A stretch of 64,000 bases of DNA from Bacteroidota bacterium. GTDB taxonomy: Bacteria; Bacteroidota; Ignavibacteria; Kapaibacteriales; UBA2268. The notes below the pieces were generated by a model, which was not told where the DNA came from, made no database searches, and was given only the letters and a program-made list of their open reading frames with translations. The stretch lies in assembly GCA_021780815.1 (NCBI GenBank), contig JAJXYC010000005.1, positions 62,001-126,000 of the forward strand. The letters run 5' to 3'. This document shows, one piece after another, positions 1 to 8,353 of the stretch (positions within the stretch are counted from its first letter, which is position 1; each line of letters starts with the position of its first letter). The translations under genes and the position numbers were made by a program.

Positions 1-78
1 GCTTATTACAGAAAATATAACAAGTATAGTTATAATAATGGTTAGAATTTTTTTGTCCTTATAAAAATATTTTTGCAT
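1..78 (-). CDS. Partial hypothetical protein, N-terminus only (cut by window edge)
   Basis: An ATG at 76-78 on the minus strand opens a frame that stays open for 26 codons to the window edge. The residues start MQKYFYKDKK and continue as an unbroken hydrophobic run rich in Ile, Thr, Val and Leu, which fits a signal peptide or membrane anchor with a basic N-terminus. It lies 96 bases downstream of the Rieske gene on the same strand and could be co-transcribed with it. No function can be assigned from 26 residues, and the Shine-Dalgarno match is weak. Confidence 0.5.
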   Translation of the reverse strand, partial: MQKYFYKDKKILTIIITILVIFSVIS

Positions 79-174
79 TTTAATACCTTATTGCTTGTTA
101 AATATATTTATTTTAATAAAAATTTTTAAATCTTTGAGTTATGCTTATTGTTTTTTTTATTTCCAATAAAAAAA

Positions 175-585
175 TTATGAGTAAATTCTTAAAGAATTGC
201 CCGTCAAAGTTGTTTTATATTGCGCCAAAGGTTGACTGGCTGGACCTGATAAGACAGTTCCATTTAATGAAAAATACGAATTATGAGCCGGACAATGAAA
301 TATATTAGAGGATTGATCAAATTCCACAGTTTTCCCCTGATGAGTACAAATCGCACTAACTGCCACAAAAGAACCATCTGCTGTTCTTGCTATAGTTATA
401 CTGTTTTTTACAATATAACCTCCGTTTGAATTTAAAGCACTATTTGCAGGATCAGTTAAATCAATTGTAAAATCAACATTTGTAGGTGCAGTAGGAACAC
501 TATTGGCACACCCACCTAAACAATACATTGATACGGTTACAAAAGCTCCAAACCCTGCTATTTTCAAAAATTCTGCTCTTGTCAT
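175..585 (-). CDS. Small Rieske [2Fe-2S] lipoprotein
   Basis: A 136-residue exported Rieske-type iron-sulfur protein, expected to carry one [2Fe-2S] cluster for single-electron transfer. Box 1 is CTHQG and box 2 is CPAHN, giving the Cys-His/Cys-His ligand set near residues 80-100. Box 1 lacks the second cysteine of the CTHLGC form, so the disulfide typical of high-potential bc1/b6f Rieske proteins cannot form there; that pattern is closer to dioxygenase-type or other small Rieske domains. The N-terminus (TRAEFLKIAGFG) resembles a degenerate Tat signal and is followed by a lipobox LGGC, so a periplasm-facing lipoprotein is likely. No cytochrome b gene is adjacent, so its redox partner is unknown. 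Confidence 0.85.
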   Translation of the reverse strand: MTRAEFLKIAGFGAFVTVSMYCLGGCANSVPTAPTNVDFTIDLTDPANSALNSNGGYIVKNSITIARTADGSFVAVSAICTHQGKTVEFDQSSNIFHCPAHNSYFSLNGTVLSGPASQPLAQYKTTLTGNSLRIYS

Positions 586-926
586 TTTAATATACTTTTT
601 TTTAATGAAACATAAATACTATTTTAATTACACATAAATAATTAATTTAGGACATAAATTATTAGAATTATTTTATTCTTATTTTTTACCTATTAATCGT
701 TAATTTATTTATTTTTTAGAAAATATAATTTTGATATTTAGTTGCACCTAATTAATTGTTTGTATTATATACACTTATCGCATTCTTTAAAATAAAAGCA
801 ATTTTTACGAAATACATTGCAAATTATACTTAAATTGAGAAAAAAAATCAAAAAAATCCGTCTGAATGCTTATTATTTATCTTAAATTTGCTAATTTAGG
901 ATTTTGATAATAGAAAAAAAGTAAAA
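586..926. other. Intergenic region between divergent Rieske and nuoL genes
   Basis: I see no convincing reading frame or RNA gene in these 341 bases. They must carry the promoters for both the Rieske gene (leftward) and nuoLMN (rightward). A TAAATTTG box at 883-890, matching the Bacteroidota -7 consensus TAnnTTTG, lies 36 bases before the nuoL start, but no clear TTG -33 element is visible at the usual spacing, so the promoter assignment is tentative. Confidence 0.4.
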
Positions 927-2900
927 ATGTATAATATTGTTTGGTTAATTCCGCTTTTACCATTGATTGGTTTTATCTTTTTGGGTTTAGTTGGGAAAAA
1001 ACTCAAAAGTGAGTCTTTAATTGGAACAATTGGAAGTGCAACGGTAGGTATATCCTTTTTGATTGCATTTCTTATGTTTTTGAAAATGCTTTCAACCCCA
1101 CTTGAAGCACCGGTAATAGTAAATGTTTACAAATGGATTTCAGCAGGTTACTTTTCAATAAACATTGCATATCAAATTGATCAGCTATCAATTCTTTATA
1201 CTATGATTGTCACAGGAGTTGGATTTTTAATACATATCTACTCTATTGGTTATATGCATGGTGATAGAGGTTTTTTCCGCTTTTTTGCTTATCTCAATTT
1301 ATTTATCTTTATGATGCTAAATTTGGTATTAGCAAACAATTTTTTACTCACATTTTTAGGTTGGGAAGGCGTAGGCTTATCTTCCTACCTTTTAATTGGC
1401 TTTTGGTATGATAGAAAATTTCAAGGAATTCGTATCATTTGGACTGGTCATGCAGCGAACAAAGCTTTTATAATGAACAGAATAGGAGATTTTGGATTTT
1501 TAATAGCAATGTTTATGATATTTGTGAACTTCGGAACATTAGAATATACTGAATTGCATAATATATTGGTATCTAATACAATCAGTTATCAGTATTCTAG
1601 TGCAATTGGAATAATCACAATACTATTATTTTTAGCAGCAACAGGTAAATCAGCACAAATACCATTAGCAGTTTGGCTTCCTGATGCTATGGCAGGTCCG
1701 ACACCTGTTTCTGCATTAATTCATGCCGCAACAATGGTTACTGCTGGTATTTTTTTAGTAGCACGAAATTCATTATTATTTGCATTAGCCCCTTCAACGA
1801 TGAATGTTATTGCAGTTATAGGAATATCAACAGCATTCTTTGCCGCAACAATTGGAACGGTTCAAAATGGCATCAAAAAAGTATTAGCATATTCAACAGT
1901 TAGCCAATTAGGCTTTATGTTTGCAGCATTAGGAGTTGGAGCATATACTGCCGCAGTTTTTCATGTAATGATGCACGCATTCTTCAAAGGACTTTTATTC
2001 CTTGGTGCAGGCTCTGTTATGCACGGTATGCACAATGAAGAAGATATTAAGAAAATGGGTGGATTACAAAAATATATGCCTATAACTTATAAAACTTTTT
2101 ATGTTGCCTCTCTTGCAATTGCAGGTATCCCTTTATTCGCAGGATTTTTCTCAAAAGATGAAATTATGTGGCAAACCTATAACCACGGGAGTGCTATTGC
2201 GTGGTTCGTTCTTGCTCTATCTGCTTTTATGACAGCCTTTTATATGTTTAGGCTCGTCAATCTAGTCTTCCATAAAGAGGAAAGATTTGACCACAAGCAT
2301 ATCCATCCTCACGAATCACCAAAAACTATGACAATTCCATTAATTATTCTATCAGTCCTCTCCGCACTGGGTGGTTTCTTGGGAATACCTTATATACTTG
2401 GTTTCTGGTTTAGTCATAATCCTAATTTCTTAGATAATTTCTTGGAGCCTGTATTCAAAGATGCTAACGTAGTTTTAGGCTTTTCAGAAAACCATCAGCT
2501 CGGTGGAAGCGAGTATTTATTTATGCTGATTAGTGTTACTATTGCATTATTCAGTATTTGGACTGCATATAAATGGTATTATTACGACGATAAATGGAGT
2601 GTTCCACGCAAATTAGTATTGAAATTTAAAGGCATCTATAAATTGCTATGGAACAAATATTTCGTTGATGAGGTTTATTTTACTACTATTGTTGACCCAT
2701 TAATAACTTCTTCAAGAGAAGGATTATGGAAGTTCTTTGATGTAAAAATAATTGATGGACTTGTTAATGGATTAGCATCAATTACTACGTTCTTCGGTAA
2801 TCAAGTAAGAAAAATTCAAACAGGATTTGCTCAAACTTATGCTATTGTAATGTTAGCAGGAGCAATTATTCTAATATCTTGGTTATTTTTCGGACTATAA
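927..2900 (+). CDS. nuoL: NADH-quinone oxidoreductase subunit L
   Basis: Membrane antiporter-like proton-pumping subunit of respiratory complex I, 657 residues, close to the usual NuoL length. Family hallmarks include the conserved Glu in LGWEGVGLSSYLL, the segment AVWLPDAMAGPTPVSALIHA in the ion channel core, and the Lys-containing GIKKVLAYSTVSQLG helix. The C-terminal third carries further hydrophobic helices and a charged amphipathic stretch, as expected for the lateral helix and final TM segment. It is first in a tight nuoL-nuoM-nuoN cluster (32-base then 4-base gaps). The peripheral arm and the other membrane subunits are not in this window, so these three pump subunits are encoded apart from the rest or lie at a cluster end. 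Confidence 0.97.
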   Translation: MYNIVWLIPLLPLIGFIFLGLVGKKLKSESLIGTIGSATVGISFLIAFLMFLKMLSTPLEAPVIVNVYKWISAGYFSINIAYQIDQLSILYTMIVTGVGFLIHIYSIGYMHGDRGFFRFFAYLNLFIFMMLNLVLANNFLLTFLGWEGVGLSSYLLIGFWYDRKFQGIRIIWTGHAANKAFIMNRIGDFGFLIAMFMIFVNFGTLEYTELHNILVSNTISYQYSSAIGIITILLFLAATGKSAQIPLAVWLPDAMAGPTPVSALIHAATMVTAGIFLVARNSLLFALAPSTMNVIAVIGISTAFFAATIGTVQNGIKKVLAYSTVSQLGFMFAALGVGAYTAAVFHVMMHAFFKGLLFLGAGSVMHGMHNEEDIKKMGGLQKYMPITYKTFYVASLAIAGIPLFAGFFSKDEIMWQTYNHGSAIAWFVLALSAFMTAFYMFRLVNLVFHKEERFDHKHIHPHESPKTMTIPLIILSVLSALGGFLGIPYILGFWFSHNPNFLDNFLEPVFKDANVVLGFSENHQLGGSEYLFMLISVTIALFSIWTAYKWYYYDDKWSVPRKLVLKFKGIYKLLWNKYFVDEVYFTTIVDPLITSSREGLWKFFDVKIIDGLVNGLASITTFFGNQVRKIQTGFAQTYAIVMLAGAIILISWLFFGL

Positions 2901-2932
2901 TTTTTTAAATTTGAAAATAAATAAATGAATAT

Positions 2933-4525
2933 ATGATTCCTTTAATTATAACTTTGTTGTTGCCTTTAATTAGTTCTCTTTTAATCTTATTTATGAATAA
3001 AGAGAATGTAAAATTAATTAAATACTTTACGTTAATTAGTTCATTAATTACATTTTTAATATCACTATTTTTGTTGTTTAATTTTAACAACACAAATCCT
3101 GATATACAATATTATATTAATGTAACTTGGGTAAGTTCACTTGATGCGGGTTTCCGTATTGGATTAGATGGAATGTCTTTACTTTTGGTTATGTTAATTA
3201 CCTTCATTTCCCCTATCGCTATACTTTCAAGTTTTGATAGTATCAAAACAAGAGAAAAAGAATATTATTTTATGATATTGCTTTTACAATTTGCTATGGT
3301 AGGTGTCTTTACTGCATTAGATACTTTCTTATTCTATATTTTCTGGGAATTAATTTTAATTCCTATGTATTTTATAATAGGTATCTGGGGAGGCAAAAAC
3401 AGATTATACGCAACAGTAAAATTCTTTATTTTTACAATGGTTGGTTCTCTATTTATGCTTGTAGCAATTATTTGGTTAGGGAACTACGTTGGTAATGAAA
3501 TTTTAAAGACAGGCTTCACAACTGATTATTTAAAAATAAAAGAAGTAGCAAATTTAATACCTTTAAATTACCAAAATTGGCTTTTCTGGGCTTTTGCAAT
3601 ATCTTTCTTTATAAAAGTACCTTTATTCCCATTGCATACTTGGTTACCAGATGCACACACAGAAGCTCCAACAGCAGGTTCAGTAATATTAGCCGCAATA
3701 TTGCTAAAAATGGGGACTTATGGTTTAATTCGTTTTAATTTAGAATTCTTTACTAGTGCTTCCATCGCAAATGCTTCACTTATTTCAATATTCGCCGTTA
3801 TAGGAATAATTTATGGAGCATTAGTGGCGGCAATCCAAACAGATATAAAAAAATTAGTAGCATACTCATCAGTAAGCCACTTAGGATTTGTCGTGTTAGG
3901 AATTTTTTCAATGACTGCAATTGGAATTCAAGGAGCAATTATCCAAATGGTAAATCACGGACTTTCAACTGGAATGCTCTTCCTCTTAGTTGGTATAATA
4001 TATGAGCGCCGTCATACTCGTGAAATATCAGAATATGGTGGTATTGCCAGAATAATGCCTGTTTATGCTACATTTTTTGCTATTGCCATGTTCTCATCTG
4101 TTGGATTACCTGGATTAAATGGGTTCGTCGGCGAATATTTAACTCTAATCGGTGCCTTTACTTCTCCAATATTAAACAGTTGGGGGTATGCTATTGCAGC
4201 ATCAACAGGTGTAATTTTCGCTGCTGTTTATTTGCTTTGGATGTATCAAAGAGTGTTCTTCGGTACAGTCGATAATCCTTCTAATTTAAATTTGAAAGAT
4301 TTATCAAAACGTGAATGGGCATTCCTTGTACCTATTGTAATTTTCATTGTTTGGATAGGTCTCCATCCTTCCACTTTTACAAATATTTCTGAAAATTCAA
4401 CTCGCAAACTTGTTAATAAAATTGAAAATGTGAAATTTGGGATTACTCCTTATCCTGAATTGTTAAAGAACTCAAATTTGAAAACAAACTCCAATCAAAT
4501 TAATAACAACAAAATTGGAAAGTAA
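2933..4525 (+). CDS. nuoM: NADH-quinone oxidoreductase subunit M
   Basis: Second antiporter-like subunit of complex I, 530 residues, a polytopic inner-membrane protein. Diagnostic segments are FWELILIPMYFIIGIWGG with the conserved Glu, FPLHTWLPDAHTEAPTAGSV, and the lysine helix DIKKLVAYSSVSHLG. The ATG start 32 bases after nuoL is the first reasonable one. The C-terminal 30 residues are Asn/Lys-rich and hydrophilic, a tail that probably lies outside the membrane. It is the middle gene of nuoLMN and presumably translated from the same transcript. Confidence 0.97.
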   Translation: MIPLIITLLLPLISSLLILFMNKENVKLIKYFTLISSLITFLISLFLLFNFNNTNPDIQYYINVTWVSSLDAGFRIGLDGMSLLLVMLITFISPIAILSSFDSIKTREKEYYFMILLLQFAMVGVFTALDTFLFYIFWELILIPMYFIIGIWGGKNRLYATVKFFIFTMVGSLFMLVAIIWLGNYVGNEILKTGFTTDYLKIKEVANLIPLNYQNWLFWAFAISFFIKVPLFPLHTWLPDAHTEAPTAGSVILAAILLKMGTYGLIRFNLEFFTSASIANASLISIFAVIGIIYGALVAAIQTDIKKLVAYSSVSHLGFVVLGIFSMTAIGIQGAIIQMVNHGLSTGMLFLLVGIIYERRHTREISEYGGIARIMPVYATFFAIAMFSSVGLPGLNGFVGEYLTLIGAFTSPILNSWGYAIAASTGVIFAAVYLLWMYQRVFFGTVDNPSNLNLKDLSKREWAFLVPIVIFIVWIGLHPSTFTNISENSTRKLVNKIENVKFGITPYPELLKNSNLKTNSNQINNNKIGK

Positions 4526-4529
4526 AATT

Positions 4530-6044
4530 ATGGAAATACAAGTCCTTTTTTCATTACCTTTAATAATAGCATCGTTTTTCGCTGTATTTATGCCTGTTTT
4601 TGATGCAATATTAAAAAAAAATAAACAGATTATTTTTCTTTTTACTTTATTAAATTTCCTATTAGTTATAGTCGCTGATATCTTTATTTTTGCTTCTCCT
4701 GAATTTTTTACTGGTGTTTTAAAATCAGGATTAGAGAATTCCGATTTTGGAAAATTTTTAAGTGATGCTGTTAGTTTAGGTGGTTATACTTCATTCTTTG
4801 ACTTGCTTTTTGCAATAGCAGGAATACTCACATTATTTGCCGCAAAAGATTATTTGAAAAAAGAATCTTACGAACTTAAAGAATTTTACTCTCTTGTTTC
4901 TTTCTCATTTGCAGGAATGCTCTTCATTGCACATGCAAATAACTTATTAATTTTGTTCCTTGGAATAGAATTAATGTCAATTTCATTTTTTGTTCTTTCA
5001 GGCTTTTTTAGAAACAATATTTTATCAATTGAAGCCTCACTTAAATACTTTATTCTAGGAGCATTTGCAACAGGATTTTTAATATTTGGATTTGCAATGC
5101 TTTATGGGGCAACAGGTTCATTGGAACTTAAAGTTATTGCACAAAAAATATCTTTTAATCAAGTAACACCAATATATTTTGCTCTTGCAATTGGGCTTAT
5201 ATTTGTCGGATTAGCTTTTAAAGCCTCAACATTTCCATTTCACCAATGGGCGCCAGATGTGTATACAGGTGCTCCAACTGTTGTTACTGGATTTATGAGT
5301 ACTGCTGGTAAAACTGCCGCTTTTGCAGCTTTTATTGTTATTACCAAAGCAATATTTTTATCAAATCTTGTCATTGATAACGCAACTGTTAATCCACCTG
5401 TTATTGCTATTACAAGAAATTCTCGTGAAATTTTAGCAATTATTGCCGCTCTAACAATGTTGGTCGGTAATATCACAGCACTTATGCAAACTAACGTAAA
5501 AAGAATGCTTGCTTTCTCCTCAGTTGCACATGCTGGTTACATTTTGTTGGGTATTGTATCTAATAATTCTAATGGTTGGAGTGGTATTGTTTTTTATGCA
5601 TTCGCTTACGTGTTTATGCAAATTGGAGCCTTTGTAATTGTTTCATTAATTGAAAAAGAAAACGGCAGTAATTTAAATTTGTCTGATTACAATGGGCTAA
5701 GCAAATCGCATCCGTTTTTATCTGCATCAATGGCTATCTTTATGTTCTCTTTAGTTGGATTACCTCCTTTTGCTGGTTTCTTTGGAAAATATTATTTATT
5801 CCTTTCAGTTATCCAAAGTGGATACCTATGGCTTGCACTTGTAGCAGTTATTGCTTCTATTATTTCCATTTATTTCTATATTGGTTTAATTATCAATATG
5901 TATTTTAAAGAAAAAGAAGGTGAACCTTTAACTGTTCAATGCAAAACTTCTGGTATTTCTATTATTCTTTCTTTAATTGGAGTAATTTTCCTTGGAATTT
6001 TCCCTAGCTTGTTGATGAATCCATTACTTAATCTTTTTAAATAG
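4530..6044 (+). CDS. nuoN: NADH-quinone oxidoreductase subunit N
   Basis: Third antiporter-like subunit of complex I, about 504 residues. Characteristic segments are LFLGIELMSISFFVLSGFFR, FHQWAPDVYTGAPTVVTGF and NVKRMLAFSSVAHAGYILLG, which include the conserved Glu and Lys residues of the proton path. I start it at the ATG at 4530, four bases after the nuoM stop; an in-frame TTG at 4515 would overlap nuoM and add only five residues. It closes the nuoLMN cluster, and a 160-base gap with a weak hairpin follows. Confidence 0.96.
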   Translation: MEIQVLFSLPLIIASFFAVFMPVFDAILKKNKQIIFLFTLLNFLLVIVADIFIFASPEFFTGVLKSGLENSDFGKFLSDAVSLGGYTSFFDLLFAIAGILTLFAAKDYLKKESYELKEFYSLVSFSFAGMLFIAHANNLLILFLGIELMSISFFVLSGFFRNNILSIEASLKYFILGAFATGFLIFGFAMLYGATGSLELKVIAQKISFNQVTPIYFALAIGLIFVGLAFKASTFPFHQWAPDVYTGAPTVVTGFMSTAGKTAAFAAFIVITKAIFLSNLVIDNATVNPPVIAITRNSREILAIIAALTMLVGNITALMQTNVKRMLAFSSVAHAGYILLGIVSNNSNGWSGIVFYAFAYVFMQIGAFVIVSLIEKENGSNLNLSDYNGLSKSHPFLSASMAIFMFSLVGLPPFAGFFGKYYLFLSVIQSGYLWLALVAVIASIISIYFYIGLIINMYFKEKEGEPLTVQCKTSGISIILSLIGVIFLGIFPSLLMNPLLNLFK

Positions 6045-6205
6045 GAATATTAACAAAATTTGGTTATAAATTTTTTAAAGTTGTTCTAATCACACAGAAG
6101 AATGAACAACATATATAACAAATGTAGTTATGAAACCAACAAAAAAGTAAAAAAGTTAATAATTTTTTAATTTATACATCTATAATTTGTTAAACTTTAA
6201 TTTTT

Positions 6206-7534
6206 ATGAAAAAATTTTTATTTATTCTCATTATTTTTTCCTTTTCTTCATCATTTTCGCAAATGATTAATAAAGAAACTGATTGGAAATCTCTTGCCAG
6301 AGAATTTATTGAAAAATATTTTGCTTTGGACTTTGATTATTGCTATGCTCATTTTGATTCAACAGTTCAAAGTAAATTTTCAAAGGATTTATTTAAACAA
6401 TCTTATTCACAAACTGAAAATATGTATGGTAAATTCCAAAAAATTGAAGAGACAAAATTTCAAGAGCAAGGGAATTACCATATAACTTCTACTTTAGTTT
6501 CACACGAAAAGGGCAAATATTTAATGTTAATAACTTACAACGATGATAAAAAAATTATTGGCTTTTTCTTTAAACCATATCAAGATGCAAATTCTACAAA
6601 TTATACATTACCTGAATATGCCGATACTACTAAATTTTATGAAAAAGATATAAAATTTGGCAAAGATTATTCATTAAATGGTAAAATTTCAATACCCAGA
6701 AACAAACAAAAAGTTCCAATTGTGATATTGGTTCATGGATCAGGACCAAATGACATGGACGAAACAATTGGACCAAATAAACCATTTAAAGATATTGCTT
6801 ATGGTTTATCTTCAAATGGAATATCTGTATTGCGATACAATAAAAGAACAATGCAATACAATAGTGAAATGGCACAAATACGAGACAAAATAGACTTATA
6901 TTCAGAAACTATAGAAGATGTAATCAATGCTTTTAACTTTGTAAAAACTATTCCCGAAGTAGATACTAATCAAATATATATTTTAGGACATAGTTTAGGT
7001 GGTTATGCAATGCCAATGATTGCATCAAAGTTGCCACAAGCCAAAGGTTTTATTTTTATGGCAGCAGCAAATCAACCTCTTGAAGACAAGATGTTAGAAC
7101 AATACGAATATATTAGTAAGTTAAAAAACAATCAAGGTATTGATGAGGCAACTATCAATAAAATTAAAGAGCAAGTCGCAAAAGTAAAAAATAAAGATTT
7201 TGGCGACACTTTAAATAGTGATTCCTTCCCGTTAAGCTTACCACCTCATTATTGGCAATACCTCGATAAATACAAACCTTTGAAATTAATAAAAAATATT
7301 CCTCAAAAAATGCTTTTTATACAAGGTGAAAGAGATTATCAAGTTACAATGAGAGAATTGCAAATATGGAAAGCAACTTTAAAAGAAAATCCCAAAGCAA
7401 CTTTTATTACATATCCAAAACTTAATCATTTATTTTTAGAAGGTGAAGGTCCATCAACTCCGGAAGAATATGGGAAAGAATCTCACATTCCAATCTACGT
7501 AATTAATGATATAGTCAAATGGATAATTAACTAA
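6206..7534 (+). CDS. Secreted alpha/beta hydrolase with N-terminal DUF3887-like domain
   Basis: A 442-residue protein with a clear signal peptide (basic MKKF, hydrophobic core, ending SFSQ). Residues about 25-130 resemble the small DUF3887-type domain that often precedes this hydrolase fold. The C-terminal part is an alpha/beta hydrolase: the oxyanion-side motif VHGSGPNDMDE, the nucleophile elbow GHSLGG near residue 260, a late Asp in QGERDYQV and a His in KLNHLF complete a Ser-Asp-His triad. It probably cleaves an ester or peptide substrate in the periplasm or outside the cell; the substrate is unknown. It stands alone, 57 bases before the two-component genes on the same strand. Confidence 0.85.
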   Translation: MKKFLFILIIFSFSSSFSQMINKETDWKSLAREFIEKYFALDFDYCYAHFDSTVQSKFSKDLFKQSYSQTENMYGKFQKIEETKFQEQGNYHITSTLVSHEKGKYLMLITYNDDKKIIGFFFKPYQDANSTNYTLPEYADTTKFYEKDIKFGKDYSLNGKISIPRNKQKVPIVILVHGSGPNDMDETIGPNKPFKDIAYGLSSNGISVLRYNKRTMQYNSEMAQIRDKIDLYSETIEDVINAFNFVKTIPEVDTNQIYILGHSLGGYAMPMIASKLPQAKGFIFMAAANQPLEDKMLEQYEYISKLKNNQGIDEATINKIKEQVAKVKNKDFGDTLNSDSFPLSLPPHYWQYLDKYKPLKLIKNIPQKMLFIQGERDYQVTMRELQIWKATLKENPKATFITYPKLNHLFLEGEGPSTPEEYGKESHIPIYVINDIVKWIIN

Positions 7535-7591
7535 TTATTAACAGAAAATACTCGAAAAATTTATTATTTTGAATTAATTTGTAAAAGTTAA

Positions 7592-8320
7592 ATGGTAGAA
7601 TTAAATAAAAGTGATATTTTGGTAACAAATTCCAACAAAAAGACAATATTTGTAGTTGATGATGAACCTGATATAATTGAATTAGTAGATTTGCATTTAA
7701 ATAAAGCAGGTTTTCGGGTTAAATCATTTGAAGTTGGTATAGATATGCTTTCATATTTAGCCAAAGTTATTCCAGACTTAATAGTACTAGATTTAATGTT
7801 ACCTGATTATGATGGATTAGAACTTTGCAAGCTATTAAAAAAAGATGATAAGTATTCACATATCCCAATCATTATGCTAACTGCAAGAAGTGATGAAATG
7901 GACCGTGTTTTAGGTCTTGAAATTGGTGCAGATGATTATATAACTAAACCATTTTCAACGAGAGAATTAGTTGCAAGAGTTAAAGCTGTTTTACGTAGAG
8001 ATGATAAAGTTTCCAAAGTAAACAAGGTTAATTTCAATGACTTGTTAGAAATCGATTTTTTGAAATATGAAGTTACCGTCCAGGGAATAAAAATTGATTT
8101 GACTTCTACTGAATTTAAAATTTTACGATTACTTGCAGAAAAACCCGGCTGGGTATTTTCCAGAGAATCTATTTTAGATTCGTTAGGAGTAAATGAAAAA
8201 GGCGTTTTAGATAGAACTGTGGATGTTCATATTAAAAACTTACGGGAAAAATTAAGTTCTGCGGGCAAATTAATTAAAAATATACGTGGAATTGGATACA
8301 AAATTGATAACGTTTATTAA
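7592..8320 (+). CDS. Response regulator, OmpR/PhoB family
   Basis: DNA-binding response regulator of 242 residues. The receiver domain (about residues 18-135) has the acidic pair in VVDDEPD, the phosphoacceptor Asp67 in VLDLMLPD, the Thr of MLTAR and the Lys of ITKPF. The C-terminal winged helix ends in the typical RTVDVHIKNLREKL and IRGIGYKI elements, so it should bind DNA as an OmpR-type dimer. It lies 33 bases upstream of a histidine kinase and is almost certainly its partner. The pairing and kinase architecture resemble PhoB/PhoR, but no phosphate genes are nearby, so the signal is not known. Confidence 0.95.
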   Translation: MVELNKSDILVTNSNKKTIFVVDDEPDIIELVDLHLNKAGFRVKSFEVGIDMLSYLAKVIPDLIVLDLMLPDYDGLELCKLLKKDDKYSHIPIIMLTARSDEMDRVLGLEIGADDYITKPFSTRELVARVKAVLRRDDKVSKVNKVNFNDLLEIDFLKYEVTVQGIKIDLTSTEFKILRLLAEKPGWVFSRESILDSLGVNEKGVLDRTVDVHIKNLREKLSSAGKLIKNIRGIGYKIDNVY

Positions 8321-8353
8321 TTAAGTTTTTTTAATCTTTCGTCTTTATTTCTT

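Noticed and set aside
6080-6110. GTTGTTC/GAACAAC hairpin after nuoN
   Set aside because: Only a 7-bp stem with a 17-base loop and no T-tract; too weak to call a terminator.
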